Positions 1 to 6,765 of a stretch of DNA of 7,671 nucleotides are shown here, piece by piece. The stretch's first letter is position 1; each line of letters starts with the position of its first letter. This DNA comes from Burkholderiales bacterium (lineage in GTDB: Bacteria > Pseudomonadota > Gammaproteobacteria > Burkholderiales > SG8-39), in assembly GCA_017880745.1 (NCBI GenBank), contig JADGRR010000128.1, positions 1-7,671 on the forward strand, written 5' to 3'. Position numbers and translations under genes: made by a program. The notes beneath the pieces were generated by a model. It was given only the letters and a program-made list of their open reading frames with translations. It had not been told where the DNA came from and made no database searches.

Positions 1-5
1 GCCAT
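1..5 (-). CDS. nuoI: Start of NuoI, NADH-quinone oxidoreductase subunit I (partial, 5' end only)
   Basis: Only an ATG (bases 5-3 on the minus strand) and the first two bases of an alanine codon (GC) fall inside the window, so the protein itself cannot be recognised. The call rests on position. It is the first ATG preceded by a strong Shine-Dalgarno downstream of nuoH, and nuoI follows nuoH in the conserved bacterial nuo order. NuoI would be the ferredoxin-like subunit carrying 4Fe-4S clusters N6a and N6b, passing electrons from NuoG to NuoB. The gene runs off the left edge. The alternative is an unrelated inserted gene, which cannot be excluded from two codons. Confidence 0.5.
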
Positions 6-13
6 GGACGCCG

Positions 14-18
14 CCTCC
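14..18 (-). promoter_or_regulatory. Shine-Dalgarno for nuoI
   Basis: The minus strand reads GGAGG here, 8 nt upstream of the ATG at 5-3. This is the strongest ribosome binding site in the window, and it is what identifies the nuoI start after the 113-bp gap behind nuoH. Having its own strong site fits a gene too far from nuoH for translational coupling. Confidence 0.7.
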
Positions 19-80
19 GAAGCAACGTGCCGACAGGCATGCGGCGACTCGGCGGATTGCCGCATTCGCTTTGCCCGCAT

Positions 81-95
81 CCCCGCTGCGCGGGG
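81..95. repeat. GC-rich hairpin in the nuoH-nuoI spacer
   Basis: CCCCGC (81-86) and GCGGGG (90-95) form a perfect 6-bp inverted repeat around a 3-nt loop. The structure starts about 24 bp past the nuoH stop codon. No T-run follows on the minus strand, so it is not a standard intrinsic terminator, and transcription is expected to continue into nuoI. The same spacer (6-118) also holds two weaker 4-bp hairpins, at 28-39 (TGCC/GGCA) and 52-63 (GCGG/CCGC). I see no gene in the spacer. Confidence 0.5.
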
Positions 96-118
96 CCCCT
101 GCTCGGCAGCTCATGCGC

Positions 119-1216
119 CTATCTCCATATTGAGAACGGCGTCTGCATCCACGCGGCTATCAGCACCAGCCACACGATGGTCAGCGGAATGAACACTTTC
201 CAGCCCAGGCGCATGATCTGGTCGTAGCGGTAGCGCGGGAACGTGGCGCGGAACCACAGGAACAGGATCAACACGCACAGTACCTTGCCCAGCAGCCAGA
301 CAAAGCCGGGGACGGCGCTCAGGATCGGCGTGTCGAGCGGCGCGGCCCAGCCGCCGAAGAACATGATGGTGGTGAGCGTCGCCACCAGGATCATGTTGGC
401 GTACTCGCCCATGGAGAACACGCCGAAGAGCATGCCGGAATACTCGACATGGAAGCCGACAATCTCCGATTCGCCCTCGGCCATATCGAACGGGGCGCGC
501 TGGGTCTCGGCCACGCCGCAGATGAAATACACCACCAGCATCGGTGCGAGCGGCAGCCAGTTCCAGGAGAGGAAATTGAGCCCGATATCGGCGAACCGGC
601 CTTTCATCTGGCCGTTAACGATGTCCGAGAGGTTGAGGCTGTGCGACACCATCAGCACGCACACCAGGGCGAAACCCATGGCGATCTCGTAGGACACGAT
701 CTGCGCCGCCGCGCGCATCGAGCCGAGGAACGCGTATTTCGAATTCGACGCCCAGCCGGCGACGATGATGCCGTACACGCCCATCGACGTGATGGCGAGT
801 ATGTACAGCAGTCCCGCATTGACGTTGGCCAAGACCACCTGCGGGCTGAACGGCACCACCGCCCAGGCGGCCATCGCTACTGTGAGCGTGATCACCGGCG
901 CCAGCACGAACAGGATCTTGTCGGCGCTGGTGGGGATGATGATTTCCTTGAACACCAGCTTGATGCCGTCGGCGATGGGCTGCAGCAAACCCAGGGGTCC
1001 GACGCGGTTGGGGCCGATGCGCAGCTGCATATAGCCGATGACCTTGCGCTCGAGCAGCGTCAGGTAGGCCACAGCACCGAGCAGCGGAGCGACGATGCAC
1101 ATGATCAGCACCGAGGTCTTGATCAAGGTGAAAATGGCCGTGCCGAGCGCCGGACCGAACCAGCTCTGGGCGTAGCCGAGTCCAATCGCGATCACCTTGG
1201 CGTACAGCTCCATCAT
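119..1216 (-). CDS. nuoH: NuoH, NADH-quinone oxidoreductase subunit H (ND1 homologue)
   Basis: NuoH is a 365-residue integral inner-membrane subunit. It forms much of the quinone-access tunnel and links quinone reduction to the proton channels. The protein is hydrophobic, with about eight membrane segments, roughly at residues 27-52, 101-121, 133-155, 172-192, 219-236, 262-287, 302-322 and 341-358. Family motifs include LLERK (54-58), RIGPNRVGP (66-74), SMRAAAQIVSYE (166-177) and ETQRAPFDMAEGESEIV (237-253). The start ATG overlaps the nuoG stop as ATGA. A GGAG sits 5 nt upstream (1222-1225). A second ATG follows immediately and could be used instead, giving 364 residues. The stop is TAG. One oddity: in the conserved loop after residue 253, the small residue usually found between V and G (Ala or Ser in relatives I recall) is missing, so the text reads ESEIVGFHVEYS. 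The frame is intact and the rest looks functional. Confidence 0.97.
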   Translation of the reverse strand: MMELYAKVIAIGLGYAQSWFGPALGTAIFTLIKTSVLIMCIVAPLLGAVAYLTLLERKVIGYMQLRIGPNRVGPLGLLQPIADGIKLVFKEIIIPTSADKILFVLAPVITLTVAMAAWAVVPFSPQVVLANVNAGLLYILAITSMGVYGIIVAGWASNSKYAFLGSMRAAAQIVSYEIAMGFALVCVLMVSHSLNLSDIVNGQMKGRFADIGLNFLSWNWLPLAPMLVVYFICGVAETQRAPFDMAEGESEIVGFHVEYSGMLFGVFSMGEYANMILVATLTTIMFFGGWAAPLDTPILSAVPGFVWLLGKVLCVLILFLWFRATFPRYRYDQIMRLGWKVFIPLTIVWLVLIAAWMQTPFSIWR

Positions 1217-3543
1217 CGCGGCTCCACGCTGATTTCGCCGGACATCGGGCCCAGGTTCCTGGTCGACGAATGCGCAGCGGCCAGGCGCACGCCGTCGCGC
1301 GGCAGGCGGTCATCGCACGCAGCGTTCACCGCGGCCTCGCCTTCGCCCTGGCGCACCGTCACCGCCTGCCCGTCTTTGAGGCCCAGCCTGGCCAGCAGCG
1401 CGGCATTCATCCAGGCGCGCGGCAGCGCGCCATCCTGGGTCTGCTGCAATGAGGGGGCGCGGCGAACGATGGCGTCGCTGAAATAAATGGGGACGTCGGC
1501 AATTCTTTGCAGTCCGCCGGACGCGGCGGGGAGCTCGAGCGCAAGCCCGTTCAGCCGGTTGTCGAGCTTCGCCGCGACCTGGTCAGGCTTGACGATCTCG
1601 TCGCGCACTTGTTCGCTGCTGTCATAGTCGAATCCTTTGATGCCAAGCAGGTTGCCGAGCACGCGCAGCACTTTCCACGCCGGGCGCGCCTCGCCCAGGG
1701 GTTTGACCACCCCGTTGAAGCTTTGCATGCGGCCTTCCGCATTGACAAAGCTGCCCGAGGTCTCGGTGAAAGGTGCGATTGGCAGCATCACGCTGGCATA
1801 TTCGAGGGCGTAGCCCTTGTATGCCGACAGGGAAATCACGAATTCGGTCGCTTGCATTGCCTTGATTGCAGCGCGCGGATCATGGCAGTCGAGTTCGGGT
1901 TCCGCGTTCAACAGCAAGTAGGCTTTGCGCGGTTCGGCCAGCATGGCGGCAGCGTTCAGGCCACCTGCCCCGGGCACGGCCTGGGCCAGATATCCGCCAA
2001 CGCTGTTGGCCGCCGCGCCGAAAAATCCGAACTTTGCGCCCAGCAGTCCTGCCAGTTCCTGCGCCAGCAACCGCAGCAGCACCGCCTGCGGATGCTGCTC
2101 GGCCAGATTGCCGAGAAACACCCCGGTATTCCCGCCGGAGGCGAGGCTGGCGGCGATGTTCTTCGCATCCGCACCGACTTTGACCCCGGCCAGGGCTGCA
2201 GGCACGGGCTGCTGCTTCGCCTCGGCTACGGCCTTCACCACCTGCGCCAGCGCTTCGGGCAGTTGCTGCGGCGGCACGATGGCCTTATGCGCGAGATTCA
2301 TCAGCAAATCGTCATCGGTGGCATGGATGAGATTGACCTGCTGTCCGCGCTTGGTCGCCTGGCGCAAACGGTTGGCGACGAGCGGATGGTCCTTGCGCAG
2401 GAAGGAGCCGACCACGAGCACGCGGTCAAGGCCGCCGATGTCGGCGATTTTCATGCCGAGCCAGGGCGCGCCGGTTTGCTTCCGGTCAGCGGAAAAATCG
2501 GACTGGCGCAGGCGGAAGTCCACGTTCTGGCTGCCGATGCCGCGCACGAGCTTGCCCAGCAGGTACAGTTCCTCCAGCGTGGAGTGCGGTGCGGCCAGCG
2601 CACCGAGCGCCTGCGGGCCATGCTGCGCCTGGACATTTTTCAGGCCCTTCGCCACCGCCGCCAGCGCCTGCTGCCAGTCCACTTCCTGCCACCGCCCGTC
2701 GATCTTGAGCATGGGTTGGGTGAGGCGCTCGGTGGAATTCAGGCCCTCGTAGGCGAAACGGTCGCGATCGGAGAGCCAGCATTCGTTCAGTTCCTCGTTT
2801 TCCAGCGGCAACACCCGCATGACCTTGTTCGCCATCACCTGCACGACGAGGTTGGAACCCAGACTGTCGTGCGGGCTCACCGATTTCCTGCGCGCCAGCT
2901 CCCAGGTGCGGGCGCTGTAGCGAAACGGCTTGCTGGTGAGCGCGCCCACCGGACACAGGTCGATCATATTGCCGGAGAGTTCGGAGTCGACCGAGCGCCC
3001 GACGAAGGACACGATCTCCGCATGCTCGCCGCGCCCCATCATCCCGAGTTCCATCACGCCGGCGATCTCCTGGCCGAAGCGCACGCAGCGGGTGCAGTGG
3101 ATGCAGCGGGTCATCTCCTCCATCGAGATCAGCGGGCCGACGTTCTTGTGGAACACGACGCGCTTCTCCTCCGCGTAGCGCGAGGCGCCCTTACCATAAC
3201 CCACGGCGAGATCCTGCAACTGGCATTCGCCGCCCTGATCGCAGATCGGGCAGTCGAGCGGGTGGTTGATGAGCAGGAACTCCATCACCCCTTTCTGCGC
3301 GGTCCTGGCGTACTCGGATTCGGTAAATACCTTCATGCCGTCTGTGACCGGCGTGGCGCAGGCCGGCAAGGGCTTGGGCGCCTTCTCCACCTGCACCAGG
3401 CACATGCGGCAGTTGGCGGCAATGGACAGTTTCTTGTGATAGCAGAAGTGCGGAATGGCAATGCCGAGCGCGTTGGCCGCGTCCATCACGGTGGCGCCGT
3501 TTGGCACCTCGATCTGCCTGCCGTCTATTTCTACTTTTGGCAT
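1213..3543 (-). CDS. nuoG: NuoG, NADH-quinone oxidoreductase subunit G (75-kDa subunit homologue)
   Basis: NuoG is a 776-residue peripheral-arm subunit that relays electrons from NuoE/F towards NuoI. The N-terminal part is a 2Fe-2S ferredoxin domain with N1b ligands C34, C45, C48 and C62. The His-Cys site for N5 follows (H94, C98, C101, C107, in NHPLDCPICDQGGEC), then the 4Fe-4S site for N4 (C147, C150, C153 in CIHCTRC, plus C197 in DLCPVG). From about residue 220 onwards it resembles a molybdopterin oxidoreductase, as is usual for NuoG, where no molybdenum cofactor is bound. The extra N7 cluster of E. coli and Thermus is absent: the CxxCxxxC triad is missing around residues 222-232 and only C255 remains. 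The ATG lies 7 bp after the nuoF stop, with only a weak purine stretch (GAGAA) as ribosome site, which suggests coupling to nuoF. The TGA stop overlaps the nuoH ATG. The length is normal for betaproteobacteria. Confidence 0.97.
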   Translation of the reverse strand: MPKVEIDGRQIEVPNGATVMDAANALGIAIPHFCYHKKLSIAANCRMCLVQVEKAPKPLPACATPVTDGMKVFTESEYARTAQKGVMEFLLINHPLDCPICDQGGECQLQDLAVGYGKGASRYAEEKRVVFHKNVGPLISMEEMTRCIHCTRCVRFGQEIAGVMELGMMGRGEHAEIVSFVGRSVDSELSGNMIDLCPVGALTSKPFRYSARTWELARRKSVSPHDSLGSNLVVQVMANKVMRVLPLENEELNECWLSDRDRFAYEGLNSTERLTQPMLKIDGRWQEVDWQQALAAVAKGLKNVQAQHGPQALGALAAPHSTLEELYLLGKLVRGIGSQNVDFRLRQSDFSADRKQTGAPWLGMKIADIGGLDRVLVVGSFLRKDHPLVANRLRQATKRGQQVNLIHATDDDLLMNLAHKAIVPPQQLPEALAQVVKAVAEAKQQPVPAALAGVKVGADAKNIAASLASGGNTGVFLGNLAEQHPQAVLLRLLAQELAGLLGAKFGFFGAAANSVGGYLAQAVPGAGGLNAAAMLAEPRKAYLLLNAEPELDCHDPRAAIKAMQATEFVISLSAYKGYALEYASVMLPIAPFTETSGSFVNAEGRMQSFNGVVKPLGEARPAWKVLRVLGNLLGIKGFDYDSSEQVRDEIVKPDQVAAKLDNRLNGLALELPAASGGLQRIADVPIYFSDAIVRRAPSLQQTQDGALPRAWMNAALLARLGLKDGQAVTVRQGEGEAAVNAACDDRLPRDGVRLAAAHSSTRNLGPMSGEISVEPR

Positions 3544-3550
3544 GTCGTTC

Positions 3551-4879
3551 TCAGGCCGCCCGCTCGACGGCAGCGCTCTCGGCGCTGAAGTAACCGCCGG
3601 GTACGCTCACCATGCAGCGCTTGTGATCGATGTGATACTGGAACTCGTCGCGGAAATGATTGATGAAGCTTTTCACCGGCAGCGCCGCCGCATCCCCCAG
3701 GGCGCAGATGGTGCGCCCGGCGATGTTGTCGGCCACGTTGGTGAGCAGGTCCAGGTCTTCCTGCCGGCCCTTGCCGTGTTCTATGCGGTGGACCATGCGG
3801 TACATCCAGCCCGTGCCCTCGCGGCAGGGCGTGCACTGGCCGCAGGATTCCTCGAAATAGAAATAGGACAGGCGCTCCAGCGCGCGCACCATGCAGGTAG
3901 TCTCGTCCATGACGATCACCGCCCCCGAACCAAGCATGGAGCCGGCCTTGGCGATGGAGTCGTAGTCGAGGTCGGTCTGCATGATGATATGCCCGGGCAG
4001 CACCGGTGCCGAAGAGCCTCCGGGAATGACCGCCTTGATTTTTCTGCCGCCGCGCATTCCGCCCGCCATTTCCAGCAGTTTCGCAAACGGCGTGCCCAGC
4101 CTCACTTCGTAGTTGCCGGGCCGGTTGACGTGGCCCGATACGGAGAACAGCTTGGTGCCGCCGTTGTTCGGCTTGCCGAGGGCGAGGAAGGCGTCGCCGC
4201 CGTTGTTGATGATCCAGGGCACCGCAGCGAAGGTCTCGGTGTTGTTGATGGTGGTGGGCTTGCCGTACAGGCCGAAACTCGCGGGGAACGGCGGCTTGAA
4301 GCGCGGCTGACCCTTCTTGCCCTCGATCGACTCCAGCAAGCCGGTCTCTTCGCCGCAGATGTAAGCGCCGTAACCGTGAACGGCGTGGAGTTCGAACGCG
4401 AACTCGGTGCCAAGGATGTTCTTGCCGAGGTAGCCGGCGGCGCGCGCTTCGGCCAGGGCCTGCTCGAACAACTCGTATTCCGCCCAGATCTCGCCGTGAA
4501 TGTAATTGTAGCCCGTCCCGATGCCCATGGCGTAGGCGCCGATCAGCATGCCCTCGATCAGCATGTGCGGGTTGTAGCGCAGGATGTCGCGGTCCTTGAA
4601 AGTGCCCGGTTCGCCCTCGTCCGAATTGCACACCAGATATTTGGCACCCGTGTACTGCTTGGGCATGAAACTCCACTTCAGTCCCGCCGGGAAGCCGGCG
4701 CCGCCGCGGCCGCGCAATCCCGATTTCTTGACTTCGGCGACCACCGCCTCGGGCGTTATCTTTTCGTTCAGAATCTTTTTCAGCGCGCCATAGCCCCCGC
4801 GTGCCTCATAGTCCTTGAGGTGCCAGTTCGAGCCGTCCAGACCGGTCATCAGGATAGCGTCGGGACCGTAGTCGAGCAT
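3551..4879 (-). CDS. nuoF: NuoF, NADH-binding subunit F (51-kDa subunit homologue)
   Basis: NuoF is a 442-residue subunit that binds NADH and FMN and is where electrons enter complex I. The FMN/NADH-fold glycine-rich motif GRGGAGFPAGLKW is at residues 57-69. The acidic nucleotide-site stretch NSDEGEPG is at 85-92 and GAYICGEETGLLES at 171-184. The 4Fe-4S cluster N3 ligands are C346, C349 and C352 (ESCGQCTPCREG) and C392 (RTICALGDAA). I chose the ATG at 4879 because the protein then begins MLDYGPDAIL, and because it shares one base with the nuoE stop (TGATG) with GGAG 8 nt upstream (4888-4891). The same frame stays open further upstream inside nuoE, but that extension has no family resemblance. 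One oddity is Gly180 where relatives normally have Ala (GEETA). Works with NuoE, which it follows directly. Confidence 0.97.
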   Translation of the reverse strand: MLDYGPDAILMTGLDGSNWHLKDYEARGGYGALKKILNEKITPEAVVAEVKKSGLRGRGGAGFPAGLKWSFMPKQYTGAKYLVCNSDEGEPGTFKDRDILRYNPHMLIEGMLIGAYAMGIGTGYNYIHGEIWAEYELFEQALAEARAAGYLGKNILGTEFAFELHAVHGYGAYICGEETGLLESIEGKKGQPRFKPPFPASFGLYGKPTTINNTETFAAVPWIINNGGDAFLALGKPNNGGTKLFSVSGHVNRPGNYEVRLGTPFAKLLEMAGGMRGGRKIKAVIPGGSSAPVLPGHIIMQTDLDYDSIAKAGSMLGSGAVIVMDETTCMVRALERLSYFYFEESCGQCTPCREGTGWMYRMVHRIEHGKGRQEDLDLLTNVADNIAGRTICALGDAAALPVKSFINHFRDEFQYHIDHKRCMVSVPGGYFSAESAAVERAA

Positions 4880-5352
4880 CACTTCAGCTCCGCCAGAAGT
4901 TGATCCAGCTTGTCGCGGGACATGGAGCCGCACATGCGCTTGTTGTTCACCAGCAGCACCGGCGCATCGCCGCAGGCTCCCATGCATTCGCCCTCCTTGA
5001 GCGTGATGCGGCCGTCGGCGGTGGTCTCGTTGAACCCGACCCCGAGGCATTGCTTCAGGTGCTCGGCGGCATCGGCTGCGCCGGAGAGCGCGCACGGCAG
5101 GTTGGTGCAGATGGTGAGCTTGTGCTTGCCGCCGGGCGCGAGGTTGTACATGTTGTAGAAGCTCGCGACTTCGTATACCGCAATCGGCGGCATGCCCAGG
5201 TAGTGCGCAAGGTAGTCCATGGTCTCGGTCGCAAGCCAGCCCTTCTCGTCCTGCGCGATGGCGAGCGCCGCCATCACCGCCGACTGCTTCTGCCCGGCCG
5301 GGAACTTGGCGATCTCGCGATCGATTTTCTTCAACGATTCTGCGCTCAGCAT
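4879..5352 (-). CDS. nuoE: NuoE, NADH-quinone oxidoreductase subunit E (24-kDa subunit homologue)
   Basis: NuoE is a 157-residue thioredoxin-fold subunit holding the 2Fe-2S cluster N1a beside the FMN in NuoF. The four ligands are visible as C82 and C87 (ICTNLPCAL) and C123 and C127 (GECMGACGD). The N-terminal helical region includes KIDREIAKFP and the conserved VYEVASFYNMY (59-69). I start it at the ATG at 5352, giving MLSAESLKKIDRE. This matches family N-termini and has GGTGGA just upstream. An in-frame TTG at 5385 would add 11 residues, but it lies inside a strong hairpin arm and adds nothing family-like. The TGA stop overlaps the nuoF ATG by one base, so nuoE and nuoF are probably translationally coupled. 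Unlike its followers, nuoE is separated from the preceding gene (nuoD) by a 159-bp structured spacer. Confidence 0.95.
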   Translation of the reverse strand: MLSAESLKKIDREIAKFPAGQKQSAVMAALAIAQDEKGWLATETMDYLAHYLGMPPIAVYEVASFYNMYNLAPGGKHKLTICTNLPCALSGAADAAEHLKQCLGVGFNETTADGRITLKEGECMGACGDAPVLLVNNKRMCGSMSRDKLDQLLAELK

Positions 5353-5356
5353 GTCA

Positions 5357-5362
5357 TCCACC
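5357..5362 (-). promoter_or_regulatory. Probable Shine-Dalgarno for nuoE
   Basis: The minus strand reads GGTGGA, 4 nt before the ATG at 5352-5350. It is a fair but imperfect match to the Shine-Dalgarno consensus, and it favours this ATG over the TTG at 5385. A short complementarity (CCAA at 5361-5364 with TTGG at 5370-5373) could weakly pair part of this site. Confidence 0.5.
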
Positions 5363-5375
5363 AAAAATCTTGGAA

Positions 5376-5403
5376 CCCGTTGCAAGGTTCATCTTGCAAC
5401 GGG
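5376..5403. repeat. Perfect 11-bp inverted repeat just upstream of nuoE
   Basis: CCCGTTGCAAG (5376-5386) and CTTGCAACGGG (5393-5403) are exact reverse complements around a 6-nt loop. This predicts a stable mRNA hairpin ending 23 nt before the nuoE ATG. On the minus strand the stem is followed by TTCCAAGATTTTTGG, so the T-run is offset by about 8 nt and this is not a canonical intrinsic terminator. It could be a weak attenuator, an RNA-processing or mRNA-stability element, or a protein-binding palindrome. The sequence alone does not decide. Confidence 0.75.
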
Positions 5404-5413
5404 CCGATCTAGG

Positions 5414-5492
5414 GGAGCACGAGGGGAAACGCCCCGAAGGTCTCGATCCCCCTTGAGGGGAAAGTCCCCTTGGGGGATATCCCCTCGTCTCC
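5414..5492. repeat. Nested palindromic element in the nuoD-nuoE spacer
   Basis: The outer stem pairs GGAG-ACGAGGGGA (5414-5417 and 5419-5427, base 5418 bulged) with TCCCCTCGT-CTCC (5480-5492), making 13 base pairs. Inside it a second stem pairs ATCCCCC (5446-5452) with GGGGGAT (5472-5478). Capping that, AGGGGA (5456-5461) pairs with TCCCCT (5465-5470) over a 3-nt loop. AGGGGA also occurs directly repeated at 5411, 5422 and 5456. No open frame explains it. The layout resembles small dispersed palindromic repeats (REP-like or miniature elements) found in bacterial intergenic spaces, but copy number elsewhere in the genome is unknown. It could also simply be a conserved mRNA structure. Confidence 0.65.
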
Positions 5493-5511
5493 AAATTCCC
5501 TATTTCACCGA

Positions 5512-6765
5512 TCACCTGTCGACCTCACCGAATACGAAGTCCAGGGAACCGATGATGGCGACCACGTCGGCGATCATGTGGCCGCGCGACATCTCGCTCA
5601 GCCCCTGCAGATGCGCGAAGCCGGCGCCGCGGATCTTCACGCGATAGGGCTTGTTCGCTCCGTCCGACACGATGTAAATGCCGAACTCGCCCTTGGGGTG
5701 CTCGACCGCGGCGTAGGCTTCGCCTGCGGGGACGCAGAAGCCCTCGGTAAACAGCTTGAAATGATGGATCAGCTCTTCCATGCCGCCTTTCATGTCGGCG
5801 CGCGCGGGCGGGGCCACCTTGTGGTTGTCGACGATCACCGGCCCGGGATTGGCGCGCAACCATTCGATGCACTGGCGGATAATGCGATTGGATTGGCGCA
5901 GTTCCTCCACCCGCACCAGGTAGCGGTCGTAAGTGTCGCCATTCACGCCAACCGGGATGTCGAAGTCCATGCGGTCGTAGACTTCGTAGGGTTGTTTCTT
6001 TCTCAGGTCCCATTCGACACCCGAGCCGCGCAGCATCACGCCGGTGAAACCAAGTTCGATGGCCCGCTCGGGCGTTATCACGCCTATGCCTACCGTGCGC
6101 TGCTTCCAGATGCGGTTGTCGGTGAGCAGCGCTTCGTATTCGTCGACGTTCGCCGGGAAACGGTCGGTGAAATCCTCGATGAAATCCAGCAGGCTGCCCG
6201 AGCGGCTGTCGTTCAGCCTGGCCACCGCCTTGGCGCCGTGGATTTTCGTCGCCGCGTACTGCGGCATGACGTCGGGCAGATCGCGGTATACGCCTCCCGG
6301 GCGGTAATAGGCCGCGTGCACGCGCGCCCCGGACACCGCCTCGTACACGTCGAACAGGTCTTCGCGTTCGCGGAAGGTGTACAGGAACATGGTCATCGCG
6401 CCGATGTCGAGCCCGTGGGCGCCGAGGAACAGCAGATGGCTCAGGATGCGGGTGATCTCGTCGAACATGACGCGGATGTATTGGGCGCGCTCGGGGACCT
6501 CGATGCCGAGCAGGCGCTCGATCGCCATGCAATAGGCGTGCTCGTTCGCCATCACCGAGAAGTAGTCCAGCCGGTCCATGTAGGGCAGCGACTGGACATA
6601 GGTCTTGTTCTCAGCCAGCTTCTCGGTCGCGCGGTGCAGCATGCCGATGTGCGGGTCGGCGCGCACGACCACCTCGCCGTCGAGTTCCAGCACCAGGCGC
6701 AAGACGCCGTGCGCCGCAGGATGCTGCGGCCCGAAGTTCATGGTGTAATTGCGGATATCAGCCAT
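5512..6765 (-). CDS. nuoD: NuoD, NADH-quinone oxidoreductase subunit D (49-kDa subunit homologue)
   Basis: NuoD is a 417-residue [NiFe]-hydrogenase-like subunit that forms the quinone-reduction pocket with NuoB and NuoH. The N-terminal FGPQHPAAHG (11-20) carries H15 and H19, and LDYFS holds Y68. H19 and Y68 match by spacing the His/Tyr pair that contacts the quinone headgroup in Thermus Nqo4 and the Yarrowia 49-kDa subunit. Other family blocks are HIGMLHRATEK (39-49), YYRPGGVYRDLP (153-164) and RGHMIADVVAIIG (394-406), with the C-terminus FGEVDR. The nickel-binding cysteines of hydrogenases are absent, as expected. I start at the ATG at 6765, which overlaps the end of nuoC by 8 bp and gives the family N-terminus MADIRNYTMN. 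A TTG two codons upstream (6771) is less likely. One oddity is RGAGF at 379-383 instead of the usual RAPGF. The gene is separate from nuoC, not fused. Confidence 0.97.
   Translation of the reverse strand: MADIRNYTMNFGPQHPAAHGVLRLVLELDGEVVVRADPHIGMLHRATEKLAENKTYVQSLPYMDRLDYFSVMANEHAYCMAIERLLGIEVPERAQYIRVMFDEITRILSHLLFLGAHGLDIGAMTMFLYTFREREDLFDVYEAVSGARVHAAYYRPGGVYRDLPDVMPQYAATKIHGAKAVARLNDSRSGSLLDFIEDFTDRFPANVDEYEALLTDNRIWKQRTVGIGVITPERAIELGFTGVMLRGSGVEWDLRKKQPYEVYDRMDFDIPVGVNGDTYDRYLVRVEELRQSNRIIRQCIEWLRANPGPVIVDNHKVAPPARADMKGGMEELIHHFKLFTEGFCVPAGEAYAAVEHPKGEFGIYIVSDGANKPYRVKIRGAGFAHLQGLSEMSRGHMIADVVAIIGSLDFVFGEVDR

Noticed and set aside
2779..2880. Loss of the N7 cluster ligands in NuoG as a degenerate feature
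   Set aside because: N7 is absent in many proteobacteria and in mitochondria and is off the main electron path, so this is ordinary.
1507..3588. A 693-codon plus-strand open frame opposite nuoG
   Set aside because: It mirrors nuoG in a GC-rich genome, where antisense frames stay open by codon bias. Its translation is rich in H, R, A and G with no family features, while nuoG is unambiguous.
3455..4903. A 482-codon plus-strand open frame opposite nuoF
   Set aside because: Same codon-bias artefact. NuoF on the minus strand has every cofactor motif.
4880..5095. Upstream extension of the nuoF frame to 514 residues
   Set aside because: The extra 72 residues lie within nuoE in another frame and look unlike NuoF. 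The ATG at 4879 has a good Shine-Dalgarno and the expected N-terminus.
5353..5385. TTG start adding 11 residues to NuoE
   Set aside because: The TTG lies in the arm of the 11-bp hairpin. The ATG at 5352 has a better ribosome site and the family N-terminus.
5376..5403. Intrinsic terminator after nuoD
   Set aside because: The stem is strong, but no T-run follows directly, and termination here would cut off the essential nuoEFGH genes. It is kept as a hairpin of unknown role.
5386..5511. Internal promoter for nuoE
   Set aside because: I could not find a convincing -35/-10 pair at proper spacing on the minus strand; GATATC near 5477 has no partner at 16-18 bp.
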